A stretch of 64,000 nucleotides of DNA. Source: Alistipes sp. (GTDB taxonomy: Bacteria; Bacteroidota; Bacteroidia; Bacteroidales; Rikenellaceae). Every line of letters begins with the position of its first letter. Position 1 is the stretch's first letter. The notes beneath the pieces are model-generated. The model searched no databases. It was not told the DNA's origin and saw only the letters and a program-made list of their open reading frames with translations. Of this stretch, positions 50,554 through 60,342 are shown piece after piece. The translations under genes were made by a program, and so were the position numbers. The stretch lies in NCBI GenBank assembly GCA_017398555.1, contig JAFQFV010000005.1, forward strand, positions 1-64,000, given 5' to 3'.

Positions 50554-52425
50554 CTACTCAATATCGCTCAACCACTCTGTGCTATATGCGTCGGATGGCA
50601 TCATCCAGCTGCCGCGAGGGGAGAGAGATACAGCCGTTACCTTTGGCCCGTCAGGTACTGCCGAGCGCTTGTACTGCTGGGTAAAGAATCGGCGGATAAA
50701 TACCTTCAGCCAATGCTTTATAACCTCCTCGTCGTAGCTACCCTCAAAGGCTATATTTGCCAGCATCAGAATCTTTGATGGCGCAAAACCATTTACCACA
50801 AAGTGGTAGATAAAGAAGTCGTGCAACTCGTATGGGCCGACCAAATCCTCTGTCTTTTGAGCAATTTCGCCCTTATCATCTGCCGGAAGCAACTCCGGAC
50901 TTACAGGCGTGCAGACAATATCCTTCAGCGCCGCCTTGACCCTCTCATTCTGCTCATTATCGGCAGCCCAAGAGGTGAGTGCGCGAACTAAAGTCTTTGG
51001 TACAGAGCAATTTACGTTGTACATCGACATATGGTCGCCGTTGTATGTTGCCCAACCCAAAGCAGACTCTGACAAATCTCCCGTACCGATAACCATACCG
51101 CCCACAGCATTGGCAATATCCATAAGAATCTGTGTGCGCTCACGAGCCTGTGAGTTCTCGAAGGCTGCACTACGGTCATTAGGGTCGAGGTCGATATCCT
51201 TAAAGTGCTGCTCACACGCTGCACGGATGCTCACCTCGCGCAGTGTTATGCCCAGCTCCTGCATAAGGGTAATGGCGTTGTTGTAAGTTCTGCCTGTGGT
51301 ACCAAAACCCGGCATAGTCACGCCCACAATGCCCTTGCGGTCAAGACCGAGCATATCGAATGTGCGAACAAGTACAATGAGTGCCAAAGTTGAGTCCAAA
51401 CCACCTGAAACACCGATAACAACCTTGTTGCAGTGTGTATGCTCAAGACGCTGTGCAAGACCCATCGCCTGAAGTTCAATCACCTCACGACAACCATCAC
51501 TATCCTTCGGGATAAATGGCGCAGGATTTACCTTGCGAACGATAGGGCTCGGAGCTATTGTCTGTATAAGCTCAAGCACACGGTAGCAGTCGCAGAGTGT
51601 AGTCTTGTGGTCAGATAGACGTGCGTGCTCAATAGCCTCAACGTCAATATCGGTAATGGTGAGGGCATTTGTACGGATAAAACGCTCCCTTTCGGCAAGA
51701 ATCTCTCCGCGCTCAGCCACCACAGCCGCACCTGCATATACAAAGTCTGTAGATGACTCGCCTACGGCTGCCGAGCAGTAGATATATCCACCACAGATAG
51801 CTGCAGAGTGGTGTGCAACACCCTTTGTGAGGGCGTTGTAGCTCTGGCTATACTCCTCCTTGGCGTCCATACAGATAGCAACCTGCGCACCTGCCGAGGC
51901 TATCTCGGCTGAAGGGGTGATAATCTGGCGGCAGTCGTCGCCAATCTCAATGCCGAACTTCACTCCGTCAATGGAGAAAATCAGGTCGCTACCAAAAGGC
52001 ACCATCTGCTCGCAGAGAGTGATATATCGGTTCTCGGTACCTCTACCTGCGGTAAATATAGGGTCATTGCTGTAGCTCTTTGGTACTACGCCGTAGATAA
52101 CGCCCTCGGCAAATACCACAGCGCAGTCGTAGATATGCGAGTTGTAGAGCACAGGCATACCTACCACCGATACAATCGGCTCAGGAATCATCAGCAGGCG
52201 ACTTAGCGCCATCTCTGCCGACTTTAGCAGAGAACTTTGGGTGAAGAGCACCCCGCAACTACTACCTGTAATGGATAGCTCGGGGAAGGAAATGATGCTC
52301 ACACCCTCCTCTGCCGCCTGACAAATGAGTGTTCCTATTCTCTTTGCGTTTGTGACACAGTCGGCAACAGCTACTCGGGGTGTTGCTGCTGCGACCTTAA
52401 TAAAGCCACCTCTTACTCTGCCCAT
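50554..52425 (-). CDS. nadE: NadE-type NAD+ synthase with altered glutaminase site
   Basis: NadE makes NAD+ from deamido-NAD+. The 623-aa protein has an N-terminal nitrilase-type glutaminase domain and a C-terminal synthetase with the SGGLDSTLALIV P-loop, GTGDLSESALGWATYNGDHMSMYNVN and KTEDLVGPYELHDFF. In the glutaminase domain Glu49 (SFPELSITGSS) and Lys116 (VVPKSYSND) are kept, but the nucleophile position in FGIEI-C-ED is Gly162 (FGIEIGDDC). So it may use free ammonia instead of glutamine. It overlaps pepT by 13 bp and is last in a six-gene operon. Confidence 0.93.
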   Translation of the reverse strand: MGRVRGGFIKVAAATPRVAVADCVTNAKRIGTLICQAAEEGVSIISFPELSITGSSCGVLFTQSSLLKSAEMALSRLLMIPEPIVSVVGMPVLYNSHIYDCAVVFAEGVIYGVVPKSYSNDPIFTAGRGTENRYITLCEQMVPFGSDLIFSIDGVKFGIEIGDDCRQIITPSAEIASAGAQVAICMDAKEEYSQSYNALTKGVAHHSAAICGGYIYCSAAVGESSTDFVYAGAAVVAERGEILAERERFIRTNALTITDIDVEAIEHARLSDHKTTLCDCYRVLELIQTIAPSPIVRKVNPAPFIPKDSDGCREVIELQAMGLAQRLEHTHCNKVVIGVSGGLDSTLALIVLVRTFDMLGLDRKGIVGVTMPGFGTTGRTYNNAITLMQELGITLREVSIRAACEQHFKDIDLDPNDRSAAFENSQARERTQILMDIANAVGGMVIGTGDLSESALGWATYNGDHMSMYNVNCSVPKTLVRALTSWAADNEQNERVKAALKDIVCTPVSPELLPADDKGEIAQKTEDLVGPYELHDFFIYHFVVNGFAPSKILMLANIAFEGSYDEEVIKHWLKVFIRRFFTQQYKRSAVPDGPKVTAVSLSPRGSWMMPSDAYSTEWLSDIE

Positions 52426-53630
52426 CTCTTTGCAATGTTAATAATTACCTTTACAGCCTTCTCCATAGAGTTAAGAGAGCAGTACTCAAACTTGCCGTGG
52501 AAGTTCATTCCGCCCGCGAAGATGTTTGGACAAGGCAGACCCATAAATGAGAGTCGCGCGCCGTCAGTTCCACCGCGAATAGGGCGAACGATAGGCTCTA
52601 CATCTGCATCGCGCATAGCTTTCAGTGCATTCTCGATAACCTGTGGATGTGGCTCAACCATCTTGCGCATATTGTAGTACTGATCTTTGAGGGTAAGGGT
52701 CAGCACACCCTCGCCGTACTTGTTGTTCAGTATGCCGACAATGTTGTGCATCCAAACCTTCTTCTTCTCGAACAAATCGGCGTCGTGGTCGCGGATGATG
52801 TAAGATATTGTTGCATTCTCAACCGTTCCGTTGAAGCCTACACAGTGGTAAAATCCCTCATAACCCTCGGTAAACTGTGGACGCTCTACGGCTGGCACAA
52901 GGCTGTTGAGCTCGCAGGCAACCTCGATGGCGTTAATCATCTTACTCTTTGCATATCCGGGGTGTACATTGCGACCCTGAATGGCGATTTTTGCTGATGC
53001 TGCATTGAAGTTCTCATACTCTAACTCGCCCTCATAGCCACCATCCATAGTGTATGCGAAGTCGGCACCAAAGGCCTTGACATCGAAGAAATCGACACCG
53101 CGACCAATCTCCTCATCAGGTGTAAAACCGATGCGAATCTTACCGTGCTCAATCTCAGGATGTGCCATCAGATACTCCGCTGCGGTCATAATCTCGGCAA
53201 CACCCGCCTTGTCGTCAGCACCAAGCAGCGTTGTGCCGTCGGTGTGGATAAGGGTGTGACCGATAAAGCGCTTGAGCTCAGGGAAGTCGGCAACCTTCAT
53301 TGTAAGGGTGTTGTTGAGTACAATATCCTCGCCGTCATAACTCTCGATAATGCGAGGGCGAACATTCTCACCACTCATATCGGGTGCGGTATCTACATGG
53401 GCGAGAAAACCGATTACAGGGGCATTCTCCTTACCAGGTGTGGCAGGGATAGTTCCCATAGCATAGCCGTACTTATCGATTGTAACATCCTTAAGTCCGA
53501 GTAGTTTCATCTCCTCAACAAGTGCATTGAGCAGATCCCACTGCACAGCAGTTGATGGGAAACTCTCGCTATTCTCGTCACTGCGAGTGTTGATAGCGAC
53601 ATATTTCAAAAATCTCTCTTTTAACGTCAT
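52413..53630 (-). CDS. pepT: PepT, peptidase T (tripeptidase)
   Basis: PepT is a cytosolic zinc aminopeptidase that removes N-terminal residues from tripeptides. The 405-aa protein shows VIGFLAHVDTAPDMSG (metal ligand), TTLLGADDKAGVAEIMTA (bridging Asp), GFTPDEEIGRGVDFFDVKAFGADFAYTMDGG (catalytic Glu) and RGGTDGARLSFMGLPCPNIFAGGMNFHGKFEY. Length and motifs are normal. The OPT peptide transporter gene is 2 bp upstream, so import and hydrolysis of small peptides are encoded together. Confidence 0.96.
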   Translation of the reverse strand: MTLKERFLKYVAINTRSDENSESFPSTAVQWDLLNALVEEMKLLGLKDVTIDKYGYAMGTIPATPGKENAPVIGFLAHVDTAPDMSGENVRPRIIESYDGEDIVLNNTLTMKVADFPELKRFIGHTLIHTDGTTLLGADDKAGVAEIMTAAEYLMAHPEIEHGKIRIGFTPDEEIGRGVDFFDVKAFGADFAYTMDGGYEGELEYENFNAASAKIAIQGRNVHPGYAKSKMINAIEVACELNSLVPAVERPQFTEGYEGFYHCVGFNGTVENATISYIIRDHDADLFEKKKVWMHNIVGILNNKYGEGVLTLTLKDQYYNMRKMVEPHPQVIENALKAMRDADVEPIVRPIRGGTDGARLSFMGLPCPNIFAGGMNFHGKFEYCSLNSMEKAVKVIINIAKRWAE

Positions 53631-53632
53631 AA

Positions 53633-55558
53633 TTACTCCTCCTTTTTAGCTTTCATTGTATGAATGGTGAAATATACCATAATTGCAATATACATAACAA
53701 GTGCAACCCACTCTGCCGCAGAAGATGCAGCCCAATCGGCAGCAAAGAGCTCTACGCCGGCAAACTTAAGTATAGCCGAAACAACACCCATCAGCGCACC
53801 ACCGGCGATAAATCCCGATGCGATAAGTGTACCACGGTCAAAGCGAGCCTTATTGAGTGCCTCATCCTTTGAACGGGAAGATACAAACCACGCGATAAGA
53901 CCACCCACAACCAGCGGAGCGTTGAGCGACATCGGAATAAACATACCCAGCGAGAATGCGAGTGCAGGAACACCAATCCAAGTGAGAACGAGTGCCAAGA
54001 TAGCACCTGCAAAGTAGAGCACCCACGGAGTCTGACCACCCTCCATCAGAGGACGGATAACTGCCGCCATAGCATTGGCCTGCGGTGCTGCAAGGGCATT
54101 TTCGCCGACAAAACCGTAGGTCTTGTTAAGGATTATCATCACACCGGCAACGGTTGCGGCCGATACCAGCGTGCCGAGGAACTTCCACTTCTGCTGTACT
54201 GCTGGGGTTGTGCCGAGCCAATAACCAATCTTAAGGTCGGTGATAAAACCTCCTGCCATAGAGAGTGCTGTACAAACCACACCACCGATAATCAGTGCTG
54301 CAGTCATACCCATAGTGCCATTCAGACCGATAGATACAAGTACGAGCGAACTGAGAATAAGTGTCATCAGTGTCATACCCGATACAGGGTTGCTACCAAC
54401 AATAGCGATAGCATTTGCCGCAACAGTTGTAAAGAGGAATGCGATAACAAAGACAATGAGCAGCGCAACGATAGTCTGTAACCAATTACCAAGCACACCA
54501 AATTGGAAGAATACCAGCGTAGCAACGAGCGTTGCGATGATAATGGTAAGGATGGTCTTCATTGTAATATCACGGTCTGTACGCACTGCCACATCGGCGC
54601 TCTTCTTACCGCCAAGCTCATTTACAGCGAGTTTCGCCGCATCCTTGATAATACCCGCCTGACGGATAATGCCGATAAGACCTGCCATAGCGATACCACC
54701 GATACCGATAGGTCGGCCATAAGCCACAAAGAGGTCTGTTGCGCTCATCGCTGCTGCATCAGCAGATGCGTAACCAACGAGTGGAACGAGTACAAACCAA
54801 ACTAAACAGCTGCCGGCAGTGATGATTACGGCATACTTAAGACCGATGATATAACCCAGACCGAGCAGAGTCGCTCCTGTGTTGAGAGAGAGCTCAACCT
54901 TGAACTTGTCAGCAATAGTTGCACCCCAAGTCACCATCTTTGTAGAGATATTCTCTGCCCATGCACCGAAGGTCGATACTGCAAAGTCGTAAGCACCACC
55001 AATAAGACCTGCAAGTGCAAGCACGATGGTCTGCTTGCCACCCTTCTCGCCCGATACAAGCACCTCGGTAGTTGCTGTAGCCTCAGGGAACGGATACTTT
55101 CCGTGCATCTGCTTTACGAAGTACTTACGGAATGGAATGAGCAGCACAATGCCGAGAACACCGCCGAGCAACGATGATAAGAATACCTGATAGAAGTGCG
55201 CCTCAAGGCCGAGAATGTAGAGTGCAGGCAGGGTAAAGATGGCACCCGCAACAATTACGCCTGAGGTGGCACCGATACTCTGAATAATAACATTCTGACC
55301 CAGCATGCTCTTGCCCTTCTGCAGACCGCCAAGACCTACAGCGATGATTGCGATAGGTATTGCCGCTTCAAAGACCTGACCGACCTTAAGACCAAGGAAA
55401 GCCGCAGCGGCCGAGAAGATAATTGCCATAATAATACCCATAGTCACCGAGTATGGCGTAGCCTCGGCAGGTACGGTATCGGCCGACATAATTGGCTGAT
55501 ACTCTTCGCCATCCTTAAGTTCACGGTAGGCGTTTTCCGGAAGAGAGGTGTTTTTCAT
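53633..55558 (-). CDS. OPT family oligopeptide transporter
   Basis: The 641-aa membrane protein has about 15 TM segments and the OPT start YSVTMGIIMAIIFSAAAAFLGLKVGQVFEAAIPIAI, with FPEATATTEVLVSGEKGG, GNPVSGMT-type (GSNPVSGMTLMTLIL) and GMFIPMSLNAPLVVGGLIAWFVSSR blocks. Proteins of this prokaryotic branch move small peptides with protons. It lies between an amylase gene (3-bp gap) and pepT (2-bp gap). Confidence 0.93.
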   Translation of the reverse strand: MKNTSLPENAYRELKDGEEYQPIMSADTVPAEATPYSVTMGIIMAIIFSAAAAFLGLKVGQVFEAAIPIAIIAVGLGGLQKGKSMLGQNVIIQSIGATSGVIVAGAIFTLPALYILGLEAHFYQVFLSSLLGGVLGIVLLIPFRKYFVKQMHGKYPFPEATATTEVLVSGEKGGKQTIVLALAGLIGGAYDFAVSTFGAWAENISTKMVTWGATIADKFKVELSLNTGATLLGLGYIIGLKYAVIITAGSCLVWFVLVPLVGYASADAAAMSATDLFVAYGRPIGIGGIAMAGLIGIIRQAGIIKDAAKLAVNELGGKKSADVAVRTDRDITMKTILTIIIATLVATLVFFQFGVLGNWLQTIVALLIVFVIAFLFTTVAANAIAIVGSNPVSGMTLMTLILSSLVLVSIGLNGTMGMTAALIIGGVVCTALSMAGGFITDLKIGYWLGTTPAVQQKWKFLGTLVSAATVAGVMIILNKTYGFVGENALAAPQANAMAAVIRPLMEGGQTPWVLYFAGAILALVLTWIGVPALAFSLGMFIPMSLNAPLVVGGLIAWFVSSRSKDEALNKARFDRGTLIASGFIAGGALMGVVSAILKFAGVELFAADWAASSAAEWVALVMYIAIMVYFTIHTMKAKKEE

Positions 55559-55561
55559 AAG

Positions 55562-57238
55562 CTATTTGATTTTATATATTGCTACACTAATAGGTTTCAT
55601 TGTAAAGGAGTGTAACTCCTTGCTGCTCTTGCACTTTGCAAGTGCGCGGTTATTGCCGAATACCCACTCGGCCTTTTTGCCCATTGTTGGGATTGAGCCA
55701 CTAACGGTGCGGTCGGCAGGGTTGAAGACAACCACATACTTCTCATCTCCAAGTGTACGGGCGTAAATCATAGGGTATGGATTGTCTAAATCGCCAACAT
55801 ACTTCCAATCGCCCTCTACACCTAACGCCGGGGTAGCCTGTCGGAGAGCAATGAGGTCAGAGACGTAGTTGAGTACCGAATTTGGGTCTGTCAGTTGCTC
55901 GGCAACATTCGGATAGTTCGGTGCATTATCCACCGGCAGGTATAACTTCGCAGGGTCTGCAGTTGAGAAACCTGCATTTTTACTCTTATCCCACTGCATA
56001 GGGGTACGACATACCGAGCGGTTGCGCGACGATACGCTACCCTCCTTCGCGGGTGCATACTCAAGGTTGCGCATACCAATCTCCTCACCGTAATATACAA
56101 TTGGTGGTGTCGGCAGAGTAAGGAAGAGGGTTATAGCCACCTTCTGCTCCTCGGCCGAACTGCGATTCATTCGGGTAAGTCGCCAAATATCGTGGCTGTT
56201 TGTCGGCATAGATGCATAACCACCAAGGCGACGATAGGTGTTGTAAATCTCGCCATAGAGCTCCATCGCTGCACGAATATCTCCCTTGCCCTCACGGTTG
56301 AAGTAGCAGACTGTCGGCACCATCTTATCTGTAGTCTCGCAGACGAGCGGACGATAGACCTTGCCACCTATGCCGTTGTGGATAAGCAGGTCGATATTAA
56401 AGCCTGCCGAGAGTGACTGCTCAGGATTTGACCACTCCGAGAGCATGATATTGTTTGGATATGCGCTGTTGTACCACTCAAAAATCTCATTCCACAGACG
56501 ACGTACGCCATCGCGGTTCTTGTTGTCGCTCTTAACGAGTGACTGCGCCATATCCACACGGAAACCATCAGCCCCCAAGTCGCACCAATAGGCGATAATC
56601 TTCTTCAGCTCTGCGCGAACGGCAGTAGGGCCCGGAGCATCGTATCCCTGCTCCCAATGGTGGTTTGGCTTTGGGTTGTAGTAGCCGTAGTTGAGTGCCG
56701 GCTGACACTCGAAGAAGTTTTTGATGTAGTAGCCGTCTCGTGGGTAGTTGTTATTCACAAATTTAGGCCCCGGCTTTTTGTAGTTCTTGCCGACAGACCA
56801 GATGTAGTAGTCGGAGTATTGATTTCTATCCGCCTGACTCGACTGCTTAAACCATGGATGTTTGTCAGATGTGTGACCTGCAACAAGGTCGAGCAACACC
56901 TTGATACCCAAGCCGTGAGCCTTGTCGATAAGAGCCTTCAAATCGTCATTCGTACCGAAACGCGGATCAACCTTGTAGTAGTCGATAATGTCGTAACCTC
57001 CATCTTCCCAAGCACTTGCAAAGCATGGCGACATCCAAATACAGTTAAAACCGCAGCTGCGAATATAGTCAAGGCGGGAGGTTATACCCTTCAAGTCGCC
57101 AATGCCGTTACCATCAGAGTCCATATAGGTCGATGGGTAGATGTGGTATATAACAGCATTTTTGAGCCAGTCGGGCTGACTCTTTGCTGAGGCTGTAAGA
57201 GCAAACAGCAGGCAGAATATGGTTAGTAGTCGTTTCAT
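55562..57238 (-). CDS. Secreted GH13 alpha-glucan hydrolase
   Basis: The 558-aa product has a signal peptide (LLTIFCLLFALTASA) and the GH13 TIM barrel: IYPSTYMDSDGNGIGDLKGI, DLVAGHTSDKHPWF, DLGADGFRVDMAQS (nucleophile Asp), MLSEWSNPEQ (acid/base Glu) and TNSHDIWRL (third acid). It ends with a beta-sandwich domain C. The oligo-1,6-glucosidase/trehalose-synthase-like arrangement suggests short alpha-glucans; specificity cannot be told. The ATG overlaps the murF stop by 4 bp. Confidence 0.92.
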   Translation of the reverse strand: MKRLLTIFCLLFALTASAKSQPDWLKNAVIYHIYPSTYMDSDGNGIGDLKGITSRLDYIRSCGFNCIWMSPCFASAWEDGGYDIIDYYKVDPRFGTNDDLKALIDKAHGLGIKVLLDLVAGHTSDKHPWFKQSSQADRNQYSDYYIWSVGKNYKKPGPKFVNNNYPRDGYYIKNFFECQPALNYGYYNPKPNHHWEQGYDAPGPTAVRAELKKIIAYWCDLGADGFRVDMAQSLVKSDNKNRDGVRRLWNEIFEWYNSAYPNNIMLSEWSNPEQSLSAGFNIDLLIHNGIGGKVYRPLVCETTDKMVPTVCYFNREGKGDIRAAMELYGEIYNTYRRLGGYASMPTNSHDIWRLTRMNRSSAEEQKVAITLFLTLPTPPIVYYGEEIGMRNLEYAPAKEGSVSSRNRSVCRTPMQWDKSKNAGFSTADPAKLYLPVDNAPNYPNVAEQLTDPNSVLNYVSDLIALRQATPALGVEGDWKYVGDLDNPYPMIYARTLGDEKYVVVFNPADRTVSGSIPTMGKKAEWVFGNNRALAKCKSSKELHSFTMKPISVAIYKIK

Positions 57239-58476
57239 AGCACACCTATAAGTTTTTCTAATTTAATACCTCGTGAACCCTTGAGCAGAATAACGGTATC
57301 GCTAATCTTGTTCTGTGCCACCCAATCTGCCGCCTCGGTGCTGTCGGTGCAACATGTGGCTCCTATACCTAACGCGTGGGCGGCCCTTGAAAACTCCGAG
57401 CCAACGAGTAGTAACTCTGCATTCTCAACCTGCGCGGCAAGTTGCAGTATGCGACAATGTTCGTCAAAACTCCATTTGCCCAACTCAAGCATATCGCCGA
57501 GAATGAGCAGGTTGCGTTCGCCCCTCTTGGAGGAGATATTCTCTATTGCCACCTCCATACTTGACGGATTGGCGTTGTAGCAGTCAATGATAACAATATT
57601 TCTACGCTCGGTAGTAACCTCTTGCGAGCGGTTGTTGTCGGGGATGTAGCTCTCAATAGCCGATGCGATGCGATGCTCATCAATGCCGAAATATCTGCCC
57701 ACAGCTACTGCTGCGGCGATGTTGTAACGGTTGTAATCTCCCGAAAGATGGCTCTTGTAACCATCTGCAATGGAGCGAGAGTAGTACTCGGTCATCATAT
57801 TGCACCTCTGCAAGGCCATATCGCATAGCTTTACATCCTCCATCGGGACAAATGCGTGACCGCCACTGCTCTCCAACCAATCAAAGAGTTCGCCTTTACC
57901 CTTTGCAATACCCTCCTTGCCACCAAAGCCCTCAAGATGAGCATTGCCGATGTTGGTTATAATGCCGTAGTTCGGCTGGCTGATAGAGCAGAGCAGTTCA
58001 ATCTCCTTCTGCGCACTTGCACCCATCTCGACAACACCAAACTCAGTGTTGCGATTCATCGCAAGCAGCGTCAGAGGTACCCCGATATGGTTGTTGAGGT
58101 TGCCTTGTGTGGCATATACCTCGAACTTCTCGGCAAGTACACGGCTGACAAGCTCCTTGGTCGTTGTCTTGCCATTGCTGCCGACAATGCCGATAATCGG
58201 AATTGCGAGTTGCTGACGATGCTCTGCTGCAAGTGCCTGTAGGGCAGAGAGTGTATCCTCGACCAAAATCAGTCGCTCCGTTAGCTCTGCCGCCTCTTGC
58301 AAGAGCTCAGGATTGTCTATCACAGCATAGGCTGCACCATCCTTCAGCGCCTGAATGGCAAAACGGTTGCCGTCAAAGTTCTCGCCACGGAGCGCAACGA
58401 ATAGCACGCCCTGCGAAACTTTGCGTGAGTCGGTGGTTACACCTGTGCATTGGTTGAATATGTTGTATAGCTCCAT
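57235..58476 (-). CDS. murF: MurF, UDP-MurNAc-tripeptide--D-Ala-D-Ala ligase
   Basis: MurF adds D-Ala-D-Ala to complete the UDP-MurNAc-pentapeptide. The 413-aa protein begins TGVTTDSRKVSQGVLFVALRGENFDGNRF, has the ATP site GIVGSNGKTTTKELVS, VEMGASAQKEIELLCSISQPNYGIITNIGNAHLEGFG, and IIDCYNANPSSMEVAIE. It is far from murC-ftsZ, inside an operon with manC. It overlaps manC by one base (TAATG). Confidence 0.96.
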   Translation of the reverse strand: MELYNIFNQCTGVTTDSRKVSQGVLFVALRGENFDGNRFAIQALKDGAAYAVIDNPELLQEAAELTERLILVEDTLSALQALAAEHRQQLAIPIIGIVGSNGKTTTKELVSRVLAEKFEVYATQGNLNNHIGVPLTLLAMNRNTEFGVVEMGASAQKEIELLCSISQPNYGIITNIGNAHLEGFGGKEGIAKGKGELFDWLESSGGHAFVPMEDVKLCDMALQRCNMMTEYYSRSIADGYKSHLSGDYNRYNIAAAVAVGRYFGIDEHRIASAIESYIPDNNRSQEVTTERRNIVIIDCYNANPSSMEVAIENISSKRGERNLLILGDMLELGKWSFDEHCRILQLAAQVENAELLLVGSEFSRAAHALGIGATCCTDSTEAADWVAQNKISDTVILLKGSRGIKLEKLIGVL

Positions 58477-59555
58477 TATGAAAACTTATCTCCCTGGTTG
58501 AACTTCACTTCGTCAATATACTTCTTGATATTCTGCTCCTCCGAACGTGGGCAAATCATCAGCACATCCTCGGTATCGACTACGATGTAGTCGCGCAGAC
58601 CGTTGATAATGGCCACCTTGTTCTGCGGCAAAGATATAATGGTGTTGCGAGTGTCGTAGGTATAACACCCCTCGGCAGGCTTTGCGTTGGCATATTTGTC
58701 CTTGCGCGAGTGTTGGTAGAGAGAGCCCCAAGTGCCAATGTCGCTCCAACCGAAGTCGCCGCTGTGAACATATACATTGTCGGCACGCTCCATTACTCCA
58801 TAGTCAATCGAGATTGCTCTACAACGGGTAAATACATCGGTTATAGCCGCACTCTCGCCTACAGTGCCATAAGAGGCTGAGATAGAGCTGAATAGAGAGT
58901 GCATCTCAGGCAGATAGCGCTCTACTGCCGAGAGAATTGCCGATGTCTTCCAGATAAATATGCCAGAATTCCACAAAAACTCACCGCTGCGGATAAATGC
59001 CTGTGCTACCTCAAGATTTGGCTTCTCGGTAAAACACTTCACAGGCGATAGTGGCTCGGCAGAGCTGCGTTGTATATATCCGTAACCGGTCTCAGGACGG
59101 GTAGGGTTGATGCCGATAGTCATCAGCACATCGTTCGCCCCGGCAAACTCTGTGCAGGCGTCAAGGGTGTCAATAAATCCCTTCTCATCAGCCACATAGT
59201 GGTCAGACGGGGTGACAACCATAAGAGAGTCGGGGGCAATCTTGTTCAGATAATTTGCCGCATAACAGATGCAAGGGGCTGTATTGCGCCCAATCGGCTC
59301 GCAGAGTATCTGCTCAGGCTTGAGCTCCGGCAGATGCTCCAAAACGAGAGATTTGTAGTTCTGATTTGTTACGACCAAGAAGTTTTCGGGGGCAATTCTT
59401 GCAGAAAAACGCTCAAAGGTCATTCGGATAAATGACTTGCCGTTGCCAAGGATGTCCAAAAACTGCTTTGGCATATTTTTACGACTCTTTGGCCAGAAGC
59501 GGGTACCCACTCCTCCTGCCATAATTACGCAATAAATCTCTCTTTTTTGAGCCAT
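58476..59555 (-). CDS. manC: Mannose-1-phosphate guanylyltransferase
   Basis: The enzyme makes GDP-mannose, a sugar donor for capsule, O-antigen or glycans. The 359-aa protein begins YCVIMAGGVGTRFWPKSRKNMPKQFLDIL (nucleotide signature and activating Lys), has EPIGRNTAPCICYAA, VTPSDHYV, FTEKPNLEVAQ, LWNSGIFIWK and DFGWSDIGTWGSL. It lacks the C-terminal isomerase domain of bifunctional ManC/AlgA. It is first in the six-gene operon and has an upstream -7 element. Confidence 0.94.
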   Translation of the reverse strand: MAQKREIYCVIMAGGVGTRFWPKSRKNMPKQFLDILGNGKSFIRMTFERFSARIAPENFLVVTNQNYKSLVLEHLPELKPEQILCEPIGRNTAPCICYAANYLNKIAPDSLMVVTPSDHYVADEKGFIDTLDACTEFAGANDVLMTIGINPTRPETGYGYIQRSSAEPLSPVKCFTEKPNLEVAQAFIRSGEFLWNSGIFIWKTSAILSAVERYLPEMHSLFSSISASYGTVGESAAITDVFTRCRAISIDYGVMERADNVYVHSGDFGWSDIGTWGSLYQHSRKDKYANAKPAEGCYTYDTRNTIISLPQNKVAIINGLRDYIVVDTEDVLMICPRSEEQNIKKYIDEVKFNQGDKFS

Positions 59556-59583
59556 AATAACCTCTATTTTTGTGTTGATGTTA

Positions 59584-59610
59584 CAAAGATAAAAATATTT
59601 TGTAACTTTG
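59584..59610. promoter_or_regulatory. Divergent -7 elements for the manC and pssA operons
   Basis: TATCTTTG on the minus strand (59591-59584) and TAACTTTG on the plus strand (59603-59610) are 11 bp apart. Neither has a perfect TTTG at 19-20 bp, but both downstream ATGs (59555 and 59632) lie within about 30 bp. RNA polymerase binding to one likely excludes the other. Confidence 0.55.
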
Positions 59611-59631
59611 TCGGGTTAAAAGCACTGAAAA

Positions 59632-60342
59632 ATGAAAATAAAGTTGTTTACAGTCCCTAATATTATAACCCTCTGCAATCTGCTCTGTGGTTGTGGTTCT
59701 GTTGTGGCGTCGCTGATGTTCTGTGACTTCCGCCTCGCATTAATACTTATCGTAGCCTCTGCGGTGTGCGACTTCTTTGACGGATTCTCTGCACGACTGC
59801 TTGGTCAGTACTCGGAGGTTGGCGTGCAGCTCGACTCGCTTGCAGATATGGTGTCGTTTGGCGTAGCACCTTCGGCGATGATGTATATCTTTGCTTCACA
59901 GACATTTACAATGTTTACTATGCCGGATACTGTGGCTAAGATTTTGGTATTTGTACCATTCCTTATGGCTGCATTCTCGGCTCTGCGCCTTGCAAAGTTC
60001 AATATTGATGATAGTCAGCACGAGAGCTTTGAGGGTCTGCCAACACCTGCAAATGCAATCTTCTGTGCTTCGTTTGTCTATGCTGTGGTTGCGGGCGGTA
60101 AGGCTGTAGAGTTGGAGTGGGTTGCTCTTATCTCTGTGCTTATGTCGGCGCTGCTGGTAAGTCCTATACGTATGTTCTCGTTCAAACTCAAGAGTTTGAG
60201 TTGGGCTGCCAATAAGTTGCAGTATATCTTCCTTGCGCTGGCAATAGTTGCACTTTTAACCCTCGGCATATACTCTGTGCCGACAATTATCGTTATCTAT
60301 ATTGTACTCTCGACCATCAGCTGGTTGTTTTGTAAGAAATAA
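59632..60342 (+). CDS. pssA: PssA, phosphatidylserine synthase
   Basis: The enzyme joins CDP-diacylglycerol and serine to make phosphatidylserine. The 236-aa membrane protein begins KLFTVPNIITLCNLLCGCGSV and shows the CDP-alcohol phosphotransferase motif D-G-x2-A-R-x8-G-x3-D-x3-D in FFDGFSARLLGQYSEVGVQLDSLADMVSFGVAPS. The N-terminal and C-terminal helices make about seven TM segments. The porin gene starts on its last base. Confidence 0.93.
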   Translation: MKIKLFTVPNIITLCNLLCGCGSVVASLMFCDFRLALILIVASAVCDFFDGFSARLLGQYSEVGVQLDSLADMVSFGVAPSAMMYIFASQTFTMFTMPDTVAKILVFVPFLMAAFSALRLAKFNIDDSQHESFEGLPTPANAIFCASFVYAVVAGGKAVELEWVALISVLMSALLVSPIRMFSFKLKSLSWAANKLQYIFLALAIVALLTLGIYSVPTIIVIYIVLSTISWLFCKK

